Origin: Candidatus Acidiferrales bacterium
GTDB lineage: Bacteria > Acidobacteriota > Terriglobia > Acidiferrales > UBA7541
Direction: 5' to 3'
Assembly: GCA_035934015.1 (NCBI GenBank)
Contig: DASYYH010000006.1
Span: 248,001-312,000 of the forward strand
Length of the DNA stretch: 64,000 bases
Of the stretch, positions 25,819 to 34,388 are shown piece after piece. Under the pieces are notes generated by a model that saw only the letters and a list, made by a program, of their open reading frames with translations, did no database searches and was not told where the DNA came from. The position numbers and the translations under genes are program-made. Each line of letters begins with the position of its first letter. Position 1 is the first letter of the stretch.

Positions 25819-28731
25819 TTACTGTTTTGAAGAATCTTCCTTCAGCAACTCTTTCCGGTTCTCTTTCAAATCCCTTCCGCTCCTCTCCGTCGGATACGGC
25901 ACATCGTCTCCCATGAGTCCATACCACACAATCCGGTTGAACTTTTCCGGATCTACGTGATCCTCCACGGAAAAATCCATCCCCTTCGTCTTCTCCGCCC
26001 AGTACGCCGCGTCATGCCGCGGCTTCGCATGAACGCCGCTCTGCGCCGCTCCAGCTCCCGCCGCCGCACTGCCGATAGGCAACTGCGTGCTGCGTAGCAC
26101 GTCCGGAACAATCGCGGTGTACGTCCACGGCTTGTACTCCGTTGTGAACACGTCCGCCATCGGCTCCGCCACCGCATCGTTAATTCCCATCGGCTTCATG
26201 CCCAGCACGTCTTCGATTGTCCGCAGCAGATTCACCGTATCGTAGTGCGCCGACACCACTGCGCCTTGCTTCACGTAAGCGCCCGCAATCAGCACCGGAC
26301 TGCGATGCGCGTCCACGTGGTCCGGCCCGTTCTGCGCGTCATCTTCCACAATGCAAATAATCGTGCTGTTGGCAAACGGGCTGTGCGCCACCGCTTCGAT
26401 CACTTTCGCAATCGCATAGTCGTTGTCGGCCATCTCCGCTTCCACTGTGCCGGTCCCGTCAATCGCGTCGCCAAACTGGCCGAGATGGTCGCGCATCAGC
26501 CGTATAAATTCCAGATTCGGCATTTCCCCGCTCGCCACATAGCCATCAAACTCGCGCTTCCACTCCACATACCGCCAGTAATCCGGCAGCGCTAAATCGA
26601 ATCCGCGAAAATAAGGATCGGTCACGGGTATCAACGCCGCTTTAACCGCAAACGCCACGCGCGTTTTCGTCTTGTACGGCTCGCGAATCACCGGAATCAG
26701 CCCTTTTTTCGCTAGCGTCGCGTCGTAGCGCTTGTCGTCCACAAAAAATCCATAATTCCGCAGCGTCAGCTTCGCCCGCAATGCCGCGTCCCACAAATAT
26801 CCTGTGCCCGCATCGCCGCCCGGCCCGTCCGGCGCCTCGACGTCATTCGTCCCCGGCAGCAGATCGTCATCTTCCGGCGTATCCGGATTGTCCTTCCGCC
26901 GCGCGCTCGGCGACGCAACGCCAGTATTGATGTTGCGGTCCTCGCCTTCGAAATCGTAGGACAGGCCTCGTCCCGCATAATAGATAGGAACTTCGTTTTC
27001 CACGAAGTCCGTAGTCCGCGCTGCCGTCGACCAGTTCCATCCCTCACCGCTCACATCGCCACTGCAATAGAAATTATCCAGATCCACGAATTGCTCCGCG
27101 ATCTGGTGATGATTCGGACTGAGCCTCTGTCCCAGCACCGCCAGCTTCGGGTCTCCGTTGCCCTCGGGTAAATCCCCCAGCACCTGATCGTATGTGCGGT
27201 TCTCCTTGATGATGTAAATCACATGCTTGATGTGCTGTCGCAAAAACGCTATCGTTTTTTCGTTTTCTGCCCGCTGCGCGTCCGTTTCGTAGTGATTGTT
27301 CTCCGCCACCTGCTTCGTCAGCGACGCCAGCTCATCGCTCGCCGGCGTCGGAATCGTCTCGAACCCTCCCTTGTTCAATTGCAAAATGTATTCGTTCTGT
27401 GCGTAGCAGTGATCCAGCCCGCCCCGTGCAATCGAAGTCGTATTCCGGCATCCTTCCGGATTCGGACCAGGAATACTCTGCGTGTCCAGCACGTACAACA
27501 TCTTTCCATCCTTGCTCACGCTCACCGAACTCGGATACCACCCCGTCGGTATCAGCCCGCTCACAGAACTAGATCCCGTTTGCCCCAAATCAATCACCGC
27601 GATCGAATTCGCTCCTCCATTCGTCACGTAAAGCTGCTTCTCATCCGGCGAAAGCGCCAAACTGTTCGGATTGCTTCCCATCAACTTCGCTGGGTTCGAA
27701 TAAACCGCGCGCGGTGCAGTCGTGCCTACGGTTACAAGCATGCGATTCGATGTAGCATCAACCACCGCCACCTCATCATCTGTCGCCAGCGCTGCGTATA
27801 AGTACTTCTGCTCGCGATCCAAAATCATCTTCCCCGGCTCCCCGGGCACAGCAATCCGTTTCGTTACTTTCGGCTGGCCGGAAATATCCACCACCACAAT
27901 TTGTCGGTCGCGCGGACTCGACACATACGCCGTGTCATTTCCCTTCGTCACCACCCAAAACGGATACTCTCCGCCCGGCACTCCTTTCTGCTTTGGGTCG
28001 CTCGCCCCGGGACGCAAATCCAGATCCGCTGTCTTCTTTCGCGCCGCCACATCCACCACGCTCACCGAGTCATTCTCGAAATTCGCCACCACCAATTTCT
28101 TTCCATCCGCCGTCACGCCAATCCCCGCCGCGGCCGGCTTCACGCCGATGCCCAGCCCACGCTTGTGTCCAAGCGCAATCGCTGGCGCAGCTTCCGCCCA
28201 CTGCCCATTCTGTTTGGCAAACACGTGAACGTCATCGTCCACGCCGCCCGCCACGTAAAATTCCTGTCCATTCGGATTCCACGCAATTCCGTCAAATGTA
28301 TTCGCCACCTGCAGCACTTGTGTTTTTTGCGGACGGCCCTGCGAAACATCGAACACGAAAACATATTCATTCGAATCCCGCTTGATCCGCTTTCCCGCCG
28401 AGTCATCCATTTCGTTGTATCCGCTGGTCAGCACCAGCAGCGTCGCGCCATCGGGACTCATCACCGACGTCACTGGCTGCCCCGCCACGTAATCCGGAAA
28501 ATCTTCGAGCCCGGGATTCAGCGGCACGTAATACGACCCCTGCGCCGCCATCGGCGTAATTGTCATGCCCGTCGGTAGCACCGCGCGAGCCTCCAGCGAA
28601 GGCAGCGTCGGCTGCTGAACCACGGCCACTGTTTCCCGTGCCGTTCCCGCGCGATATCGCATCGCAAAATAAATCGCCGCAATCACGCATACCACAAGCA
28701 CCACAACTCCGATTCCGCGCTGCCCGCTCAT
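25819..28731 (-). CDS. YncE-like beta-propeller fused to phosphoesterase (phospholipase C / alkaline phosphatase-like)
   Basis: 970 residues from the ATG at 28729-28731, chosen for its GAGGAGGAGAC leader; 16 further codons are open upstream. A single N-terminal membrane anchor (GVVVLVVCVIAAIYFAM) is followed by a seven-bladed-propeller region (about 70-470) with repeats such as SVMSPDGATLLVL, GVTADGKKLVVANFENDSVS and LSPDEKQLYVTNGGANSIAV. A phosphoesterase domain (about 510-930) follows, with KHVIYIIKENRTYDQVLGD, DNFYCSGDVSGEGWNW, ATIIC-type CIVEDDAQNGPDHVDAHRSP and ADVFTTEYKP. This architecture is well known as YncE plus alkaline-phosphatase superfamily. It should act in the periplasm on phosphate esters; the substrate is unknown. 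Confidence 0.87.
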   Translation of the reverse strand: MSGQRGIGVVVLVVCVIAAIYFAMRYRAGTARETVAVVQQPTLPSLEARAVLPTGMTITPMAAQGSYYVPLNPGLEDFPDYVAGQPVTSVMSPDGATLLVLTSGYNEMDDSAGKRIKRDSNEYVFVFDVSQGRPQKTQVLQVANTFDGIAWNPNGQEFYVAGGVDDDVHVFAKQNGQWAEAAPAIALGHKRGLGIGVKPAAAGIGVTADGKKLVVANFENDSVSVVDVAARKKTADLDLRPGASDPKQKGVPGGEYPFWVVTKGNDTAYVSSPRDRQIVVVDISGQPKVTKRIAVPGEPGKMILDREQKYLYAALATDDEVAVVDATSNRMLVTVGTTAPRAVYSNPAKLMGSNPNSLALSPDEKQLYVTNGGANSIAVIDLGQTGSSSVSGLIPTGWYPSSVSVSKDGKMLYVLDTQSIPGPNPEGCRNTTSIARGGLDHCYAQNEYILQLNKGGFETIPTPASDELASLTKQVAENNHYETDAQRAENEKTIAFLRQHIKHVIYIIKENRTYDQVLGDLPEGNGDPKLAVLGQRLSPNHHQIAEQFVDLDNFYCSGDVSGEGWNWSTAARTTDFVENEVPIYYAGRGLSYDFEGEDRNINTGVASPSARRKDNPDTPEDDDLLPGTNDVEAPDGPGGDAGTGYLWDAALRAKLTLRNYGFFVDDKRYDATLAKKGLIPVIREPYKTKTRVAFAVKAALIPVTDPYFRGFDLALPDYWRYVEWKREFDGYVASGEMPNLEFIRLMRDHLGQFGDAIDGTGTVEAEMADNDYAIAKVIEAVAHSPFANSTIICIVEDDAQNGPDHVDAHRSPVLIAGAYVKQGAVVSAHYDTVNLLRTIEDVLGMKPMGINDAVAEPMADVFTTEYKPWTYTAIVPDVLRSTQLPIGSAAAGAGAAQSGVHAKPRHDAAYWAEKTKGMDFSVEDHVDPEKFNRIVWYGLMGDDVPYPTERSGRDLKENRKELLKEDSSKQ

Positions 28732-28769
28732 GTCTCCTCCTCGGTTCCCCGACGTCCAAAGCGAACGCC

Positions 28770-28908
28770 ATTTTGTCACAACTTTTCTTCGCCGCCTTTG
28801 CTAAATTCTCTTTGACGAATATCATGCATGCAGATTGTTACAGCCCGTTTACATCTCGGCTCGCCTCAAGTTGACATTTCCCTGACGAGAATTTTGTCAC
28901 GACAAAAT
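28770..28908. promoter_or_regulatory. Palindromic operator candidate ATTTTGTC-AC-GACAAAAT and a second half site
   Basis: A perfect 18-bp palindrome (8-bp arms, AC centre) lies at 28891-28908, and its left half ATTTTGTCAC recurs at 28770-28779. Both are in the divergent region between the phosphoesterase fusion (start 28731) and the small basic ORF (start 29014). No regulator with this site was recognised. Confidence 0.4.
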
Positions 28909-29013
28909 AGGGCCTTGTCCCGTTTTTAATAAATTTCATCCCAGTATGTTCGTCTCCCTCTCTTCGGTCTCGCCCAATCCGCGCTACAATCTCCGCATTC
29001 CAAGGAGGCCTGC

Positions 29014-29160
29014 ATGAAACGCGGCTTCTTCAATCAAAAGCTCGGCAAACGCAACTCTCGTCGCTCTGAAATGCTGAAATCCAAGTCCTTCGCCCGGCCA
29101 TCCGTGCGCAACCCTCGCGCATCGAAACAACCGAACACGGGCGCGCATCCCGGCCGATGA
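29014..29160 (+). CDS. Small very basic protein (48 residues), function unknown
   Basis: ATG 29014 to TGA 29158-29160, with a perfect AAGGAGG (29002-29008) 5 bases upstream. The product begins MKRGFFNQKLGKRNSRRSE and is rich in Arg, Lys and Ser (about 14 basic residues), with no hydrophobic segment. The composition suggests nucleic-acid or ribosome contact, but no ribosomal protein or known family was recognised. It precedes the S41 gene by about 100 bp on the same strand. The antisense 61-codon frame here is a shadow. Confidence 0.5.
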   Translation: MKRGFFNQKLGKRNSRRSEMLKSKSFARPSVRNPRASKQPNTGAHPGR

Positions 29161-29258
29161 GAATCCCACCGGGGATGCTATAATGTTCTCCGGGTTTGGC
29201 CGCTTGTTTTGGTCATTCCGCTAGGGCGTCTATCGCGCGAGAGAGCAGGGAAGAGAAG

Positions 29259-30485
29259 ATGAGCTCATTTTGGAAAAAATTTGTAATTGTTCTCTCGGTG
29301 ATGGTTTTCGCCTATGTCGCTGTGGGCTACGTCAAGGGCAACTCCGACAGCGACACATCGTACGTCTCTCTCACCGTTTATTCCGAAGTTCTCCAGCATA
29401 TTCAGGACGATTATGTCGATACGCCGGACGTCCACAAAGTCACCATCGGCGCTCTTCACGGCCTTCTCGACTCTCTCGACCCGCAATCCAGTTATCTGAG
29501 CCCGCGCGAATACACGGATTACAAATCGAAGGTCGAAGACAAGTCTCGCGGCCAGGTCGGCGTTTTTCTCTCCAAGCGCTTCGGTTACGTCGTTGTCGTT
29601 TCCATGCTGCCCGATAGCCCTGCCGTGAAGGCCGGCCTGCGCGATGGCGATCTTTTCGAGACCATCGCCGGATTTTCCACCACGCAGATGTCCATCGGCC
29701 AGGCTCAGGTTCTCCTCACTGGCGATCCCGGGCAGACTGTTAAAGTCGAAGTCATCCGCCGCGGCACGCAGCAGCCTTTTGATGTCACCATGACCTACGC
29801 GAAGCTCCAGCCGCCGCATCTTATCCAAGAGACCATGCAAAAGGACATCGCCTATCTCCGCGTCTCGGCCTTTGAGGCGGGCACAACCGCTCAAATCCGC
29901 GACAAGCTCCAGGAATTCCAGCGTCAGGGCGCCAGGAAACTGATTCTGGATTTGCGCGACTGCGCTTCCGGCCCCATGGATGAGGGCATCAGCGCCGCCA
30001 AGCTCTTCCTCTCATCTGGCACGATTACGACCCTCAAGGGCCAGACTGTCGCGCCGCAAGTTTTTTCCGCCGACGCTTCCAAGGTCGTCTGGAATGAGCC
30101 GATGACCGTTCTGATTTCCGGCGGCACCGCCGGGCCGGCCGAAATTCTCGCTTCAGCCATCGCCGGTAACCATCGCGGCGATTCCGTGGGCGAAACAACC
30201 TTCGGCACCGCGTCGCAGCAGAAAATTATCAATCTCGACGACGGCGCAGCCATCATCCTTACCGTCGCCAACTATTTCACGCCGGATGGAAAATCGATTC
30301 CCAAAGAGGGCGTCTCGCCCACCGTTCCTGTGATGCCGCAACAGCTCCAGAGCGTCGCGCAGCTCAATCAGGATCAGGACCAGCTTGCGCCTCCCGCGCC
30401 GGGCCAGCTTCCTTCGCCCGATGATCCCGTCGTGAAGAAAGCCATCGAAGTTCTCCAGAATCCGCCCGCGCAGAAAGCCGCCTGA
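29259..30485 (+). CDS. S41 family (CtpA-like) protein lacking catalytic Ser and Lys
   Basis: 408 residues from ATG 29259, after GGGAAGAG; 21 upstream codons look non-coding. A signal anchor (FVIVLSVMVFAYVAVGYV) is followed by the N-terminal CtpA helical part (EVLQHIQDDYVDTPDVHKVT, GLLDSLDPQSSYLSPRE), a PDZ domain (about 95-180: VSMLPDSPAVKAGLRDGDLF) and the S41 core. In E. coli Prc the dyad Ser430/Lys455 sits in SASE and FGKG. Here the aligned positions are Gly292 (TAGPAE) and Thr317 (TTFGTA), with identical spacing, so the protein should not cleave by the usual mechanism. The C-terminus is Pro/Gln-rich. The divergent polysaccharide deacetylase lipoprotein follows by 8 bp, the common ctpA-yibQ order, pointing to peptidoglycan or division-related work. 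Confidence 0.85.
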   Translation: MSSFWKKFVIVLSVMVFAYVAVGYVKGNSDSDTSYVSLTVYSEVLQHIQDDYVDTPDVHKVTIGALHGLLDSLDPQSSYLSPREYTDYKSKVEDKSRGQVGVFLSKRFGYVVVVSMLPDSPAVKAGLRDGDLFETIAGFSTTQMSIGQAQVLLTGDPGQTVKVEVIRRGTQQPFDVTMTYAKLQPPHLIQETMQKDIAYLRVSAFEAGTTAQIRDKLQEFQRQGARKLILDLRDCASGPMDEGISAAKLFLSSGTITTLKGQTVAPQVFSADASKVVWNEPMTVLISGGTAGPAEILASAIAGNHRGDSVGETTFGTASQQKIINLDDGAAIILTVANYFTPDGKSIPKEGVSPTVPVMPQQLQSVAQLNQDQDQLAPPAPGQLPSPDDPVVKKAIEVLQNPPAQKAA

Positions 30486-30493
30486 TTTTTCAC

Positions 30494-31624
30494 GTGCCGG
30501 CTTCGCATCGGGGGGCTGAGTTTCCTCTCCGCGCATTTTTTCGTCGCATCTCCGCGCCTGCATTTTCCTTTTTTCTCATTTTCCTGGCCGCCGGTTGCGG
30601 CAAAAGGCCGCCCTCTTCCGCAGAGATCAATGCCATCACGAGCGATCTCACCTCCGCCGCTCAAAAAGCCGCTGGCCGCGGCGCGCAAATCGTCATTCGT
30701 CCCGAATCGCAGCCTCTCTCCGGCGGCGGCTCGCTCCATATCGCCAACGACATCTACATCCGCCTGGCGGACGCTTCAAGTCTATCCGCGGTCGATCAAG
30801 CTCTCGCGCGCGCCGCCGCTCGGTCCCGTCTCACTCGTGCCTCCTACGCTCATTCCGCCAATGCCATTCGTTTTGATCTGCTCCTCCGCGGCGTTCGCAT
30901 CGAGTCCGTTCGCATCGGCGCACCGCGCAGCGCAAACGCAAACCAGCTCGCCCCTTCCGAAACCGGCCCGCGCCTCGCCATCATCATTGACGACATCGGC
31001 GCCGACGCCGCCGCAGCTCAAACACTCTTGAAGCTGCCCGTTCCTCTCACGTTCTCTGTTCTCCCCGACCAGCCGCATTCCGCCGAAATCGCCGAAGCCG
31101 TTTTCCGCCGCGGCGATCAAGTCATGCTGCATCTGCCGATGGAATTCGAAGGCAGCACGGCCAAGCCCGAAGCCGTCGAGTTGCGCGTCGGAATGAATCA
31201 GAGCGAAGTCGAAAGCATTCTTGCCGCCATGCTCGCCAATGTTCCGCACGCCATTGGCGTCAATAATCACGAAGGTTCGCGCGCCACGGCCGATCCTCAG
31301 TTGATGGCCGAATTGATGCCGGCTCTTCGCGCGCGCAACCTATTTTTCATCGACAGCCGCACCACCGCCGCGACCGTCGCTTACGATGAAGCCGAGCAGG
31401 CCGGCGTGCCCGCGGCCTCGCGCAACGTTTTCCTCGACGACGTTGAAACGCGCGGCGCCATTCTCGGCCAGCTCGATCTCGCCGTTCGCGACGCGCAAAA
31501 ACAGGGCTCGGCCATCGCCATCGGCCATCCTCATCCCGCCACGATCGCCGCCCTCGCTGAAGAGTTGCCGCAGCTCAAATCCCGCGGCATCCAGCTCGTC
31601 TTCGTGTCCACGCTCGTGCGCTAA
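30494..31624 (+). CDS. Divergent polysaccharide deacetylase family lipoprotein (YibQ-like)
   Basis: 376 residues from GTG 30494. The N-terminus has a hydrophobic run ending in a lipobox LAAGC (Cys35), so it is probably a lipoprotein. Residues about 155-376 form the divergent deacetylase domain: RLAIIIDDIGADAAAAQTLL, TFSVLPDQPHSAEIA, QVMLHLPMEFEG, AIGVNNHEGSRATAD, LFFIDSRTTAA and AIAIGHPHPATIAAL. The usual NNHMGS reads NNHEGS; the metal-binding-like Asp and His residues are otherwise kept. Family members are linked to cell-envelope work with CtpA and EnvC proteins, but no proven substrate is known. It follows the S41 gene by 8 bp and is surely in its operon. Confidence 0.85.
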   Translation: MPASHRGAEFPLRAFFRRISAPAFSFFLIFLAAGCGKRPPSSAEINAITSDLTSAAQKAAGRGAQIVIRPESQPLSGGGSLHIANDIYIRLADASSLSAVDQALARAAARSRLTRASYAHSANAIRFDLLLRGVRIESVRIGAPRSANANQLAPSETGPRLAIIIDDIGADAAAAQTLLKLPVPLTFSVLPDQPHSAEIAEAVFRRGDQVMLHLPMEFEGSTAKPEAVELRVGMNQSEVESILAAMLANVPHAIGVNNHEGSRATADPQLMAELMPALRARNLFFIDSRTTAATVAYDEAEQAGVPAASRNVFLDDVETRGAILGQLDLAVRDAQKQGSAIAIGHPHPATIAALAEELPQLKSRGIQLVFVSTLVR

Positions 31625-31631
31625 AATGAAT

Positions 31632-31682
31632 TTCTTCTGAATTGATTCAGAGAAGAAGTGAAAGCTGCCACTGCAGTTTCAC
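31632..31682. terminator. Two hairpins between convergent genes (bidirectional terminator candidate)
   Basis: TTCTTCTGAAT pairs with ATTCAGAGAAGAA, and GTGAAAGCTGC (31658-31668) pairs with GCAGTTTCAC (31673-31682) with one bulge. The second overlaps the stop codon of the minus-strand oxidase gene. There are no long T-runs. Confidence 0.4.
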
Positions 31683-32788
31683 CCGAGGATTTCGGAAATC
31701 ATCCCGATCACGGTTTCCGCAATCGCTCCCGCCGAAGTCAGCGCCGGTGATTCCAGCCCGATCAGTTGCACCACACTCGGAAACTGCTTGTCGCGCTCGA
31801 TGATGAAATCGGAAGGATGATGGCTTCCCGGCGGCGCGAGTTTCGCGCGAATCCCCGTGTACGACGGACGCAAATCCTCGGCGCGAATCTCCGGCAGCAT
31901 CGGCCGCGCCATGCGCGCGAAATCTTCCACGGGCGGCCGGTTGCTCTCGTAATCATTCTTGTCCGCGATGTAATGGGCCGTCGGGCCCACGAGCACGCCG
32001 CCGTAAAGCGTCTTCGTCAAATGCACGCCCAGGCTCAGCCCCTCCGGATGCGGCAGCGGATAAACCAGTCCGCGCACCAAATCCGTTCGTCCGCGCACGA
32101 TTTCGCAATACTCCCCGCGCACGGGATAGATTTTGTGTTTCGCCATCTCCGAACCGAGCAGCCCCGCAATCTCATCGGCAAACAATCCCGCGCTGTTCAC
32201 CAGGCATCGCGCCTCGATTTCTCCCACTGAGCTTTTCACGCGCACCGTGCCGCCCGCCGCCTCAAGTTTTTCCACCTTCGCGCGCAGCACAATGTCCGCT
32301 CCTTGCTCCGCCGCAATCCGCGCGTATGCTTTCACGAGCTCCTCGCTCGCCACAATTCCCGTTGATGGCACTTCAATCGCCGCCGTCGCTGCAATATGCG
32401 GCTCCCGCGCGCGTACTGCCGCCGCATCGACAATCCGCAATCCTTCGACGCCGTTCGCGCTCCCGCGCTCCATCAGTTCCGTGAGCGTCTTTTCCTGCTC
32501 GCGCGAAGTAGCGACAACAAATTTTCCCGTGTTGCGATGCGCAACGCCGTGAGCCGCGCAAAATTCGTACGTCAGCCGGTTCCCGCGCACGCACAGCTTC
32601 GCCTTCAGCGATCCTGGCGTGTAATAAAGCCCCGAGTGGATTACGCCGCTGTTGCGCGTGCTCGCGCCCATGCCGAGCTTCGGCATCTGCTCGAGCAGAA
32701 GGACGTCCTTCCACTTCGCGGAAGCGGCGCGCGCAATAGCGCATCCCACCACCCCGCCGCCGATAATGACTACGTTGGCCCGATCCAT
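31679..32788 (-). CDS. FAD-dependent oxidoreductase, L-2-hydroxyglutarate oxidase-like
   Basis: 369 residues from the ATG at 32786-32788 (MDRANVVIIGGGVVGCAIA); the frame opens 17 codons earlier. It has the Rossmann FAD motif GGGVVG-x2-IA at about 9-17, then TRNSGVIHSGLYYTPGSLKA (about 42-61), CVRGNRLTYEFC and GIVASEELVKAYARIAAEQG, and ends with SYTGIRAKLAPPG and LIGLESPALTSAGAIA. This combination marks the DAO family branch that includes LhgO/YgaF, which oxidises L-2-hydroxyglutarate to 2-oxoglutarate at the membrane. The ribosome binding site is weak. It is flanked by convergent terminator hairpins and a repeat, so probably monocistronic. Confidence 0.85.
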   Translation of the reverse strand: MDRANVVIIGGGVVGCAIARAASAKWKDVLLLEQMPKLGMGASTRNSGVIHSGLYYTPGSLKAKLCVRGNRLTYEFCAAHGVAHRNTGKFVVATSREQEKTLTELMERGSANGVEGLRIVDAAAVRAREPHIAATAAIEVPSTGIVASEELVKAYARIAAEQGADIVLRAKVEKLEAAGGTVRVKSSVGEIEARCLVNSAGLFADEIAGLLGSEMAKHKIYPVRGEYCEIVRGRTDLVRGLVYPLPHPEGLSLGVHLTKTLYGGVLVGPTAHYIADKNDYESNRPPVEDFARMARPMLPEIRAEDLRPSYTGIRAKLAPPGSHHPSDFIIERDKQFPSVVQLIGLESPALTSAGAIAETVIGMISEILG

Positions 32789-32852
32789 ACTGGAATGCAG
32801 CGAAAAGAAATGGATTCGCCGCTCTGGAAGTCCTCCCAAATGGTTTCAGGGG

Positions 32853-32905
32853 GTCGGAGCTTTAGCTCCGACATAAACCAGCCTGAAAAATGGGGCTTTA
32901 GCCCC
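32853..32905. repeat. Pair of stem-TTTA-stem hairpins
   Basis: GTCGGAGC-TTTA-GCTCCGAC (32853-32872) and GGGGC-TTTA-GCCCC (32892-32905), separated by 19 bp. They lie between the oxidase start and the asparaginase stop. They share loop type and a GGTTT(T)CAGG flank with the hairpin at 37061-37080. Confidence 0.55.
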
Positions 32906-32985
32906 TGAAGCAAAGCCGTTGACCGCTCTTGATATTTAGGAGATGCCCTCAAGTCTTTCCTCTCGTTCCTTCGGAGCAAGCTTTT

Positions 32986-34158
32986 TCAATAATCTCCGCC
33001 CGTTCCCTCGAACTTCGGCGTGCACGCCACTGCGCGCGGACCCGAGCCATCGTGCACCGCATAGCGGATCGTTTGCCCGTCATGACGGTCCGACCACAGC
33101 GCCGCCGCGCCGTGAACTCCATCCTTGTTCAGCGCGTAAAACTGCAGGTCGAACATCTTCAGCCTCGACCTATCGAAGTCGTAGTTGTGCACCACGCGGT
33201 CGATCGCTTCCATGCATGCATCCGTCGGTGACATCCCCCGCCGCATCATCTCCACCACCGTGTGCCCGCCCGCGATCTTGATATCTTCTTCTCCGCGCCC
33301 CGTCGAACCCGCCCCTCCCACTTCCTGATCCACAAACAATCCCGCTCCGATAATCGGCGAATCGCCGCACCGCCCGGAGATTTTCCACGCTAGCCCCGAA
33401 GTCGTCGTCACGCCAGACATTTCTCCTTTTCCATTCACCGCCAGGCAATTGATCGTTCCCGTCGGCGGATGCGCAACCACGTCCTTGATCCACGGCGCCC
33501 ACGCCTGCCGCTCCGGCGCGTTCAGCAGTTCCGCGAGTTCCTTGTTGAAGTCCGGCGCGTCCAGCCCCGGCCGCCAGTCCTTGGAAGTCGCCGCTTTCCA
33601 CGCCAGCCACGCAATGCGCGATTTGTCCGTCAGCAGATTCATCGCCTCGAATCCTTCGTCGATGGCAAACTGCGTCGCGCCCCGCCCCACGAGAAACGTA
33701 TGATTCGTCCGCTCCATGATCACGCGCGCCACTTTCGACGGATTCTTGATCTTCTCGATCGCGCCCACCGCGCCGCATCGCTTCGTCGGCCCGTGCATCA
33801 CGCACGCGTCCAGTTGCACCACGCCATCTTCATTCGGTAGCCCGCCGTACCCCACGGTATTGTCGTTCGGATCGTCCTCCACCGGCACGACGACCGCTAG
33901 CACTGCATCCATCGTGTCGCCCGTCGTCCGCAGCACCTGCATCCCCGCTTCGAGATGCGGCAATCCGTTCAGCGCCGAAATAATGCACGGGCGGTTGCCA
34001 TTCGCTGCCGCAACCTCTCCGCCAGCATTCGCCGCTGTGCCTTCGTTAAGCGTTCTGCCGTTTTTCGTTGCAATCGCGCCCCACACATTCGTCGCCGTCG
34101 CCGCGATTCCCCCCGTCAGAGCACTCAGAAAAAATCTTCGCCGTGTCACCTTTTCCAT
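32986..34158 (-). CDS. N4-(beta-N-acetylglucosaminyl)-L-asparaginase, Tat-exported
   Basis: 390 residues. The Tat signal is TRRRFFLSALTGGIAA. The Ntn-hydrolase fold of the aspartylglucosaminidase family follows: GDTMDAVLAVVVPVEDDPND, GYGGLPNEDGVVQLDACVM, the autocleavage region HPPTGTINCLAVNGKGE with the nucleophile Thr in GTINC (about residue 245), then SGLAWKISGRCGDSPIIGAG and STGRGEEDIKIAG. The proenzyme is cut before that Thr into alpha and beta chains. The enzyme removes GlcNAc-Asn bonds from N-glycopeptides; export suggests it uses glycoproteins from outside. A 390-residue length and the RCGDSPIIGAG motif are normal for the family. Divergent from the ABC transporter genes. Confidence 0.9.
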   Translation of the reverse strand: MEKVTRRRFFLSALTGGIAATATNVWGAIATKNGRTLNEGTAANAGGEVAAANGNRPCIISALNGLPHLEAGMQVLRTTGDTMDAVLAVVVPVEDDPNDNTVGYGGLPNEDGVVQLDACVMHGPTKRCGAVGAIEKIKNPSKVARVIMERTNHTFLVGRGATQFAIDEGFEAMNLLTDKSRIAWLAWKAATSKDWRPGLDAPDFNKELAELLNAPERQAWAPWIKDVVAHPPTGTINCLAVNGKGEMSGVTTTSGLAWKISGRCGDSPIIGAGLFVDQEVGGAGSTGRGEEDIKIAGGHTVVEMMRRGMSPTDACMEAIDRVVHNYDFDRSRLKMFDLQFYALNKDGVHGAAALWSDRHDGQTIRYAVHDGSGPRAVACTPKFEGTGGDY

Positions 34159-34388
34159 TTTTCGCCTCGCACAAAAATCACATTCCCGCGCCCGCGAGCA
34201 TAGCCTCGCGCGGCCTTTCCCTCAAGCAGCCTTTTCGTCATCGTCGCTGTTCCGCTTCATTGCGCCGTCCTGCGTCGGTGCCGTTTCGCATTTCCCGGTG
34301 AACTTTTTCCTCCTGCCCTGCGTATTGACAGATGAGCTATGGGCAGTCAGAATCCGCCCAGCATTACGTCGAAATCGGAAAGCCGAAC

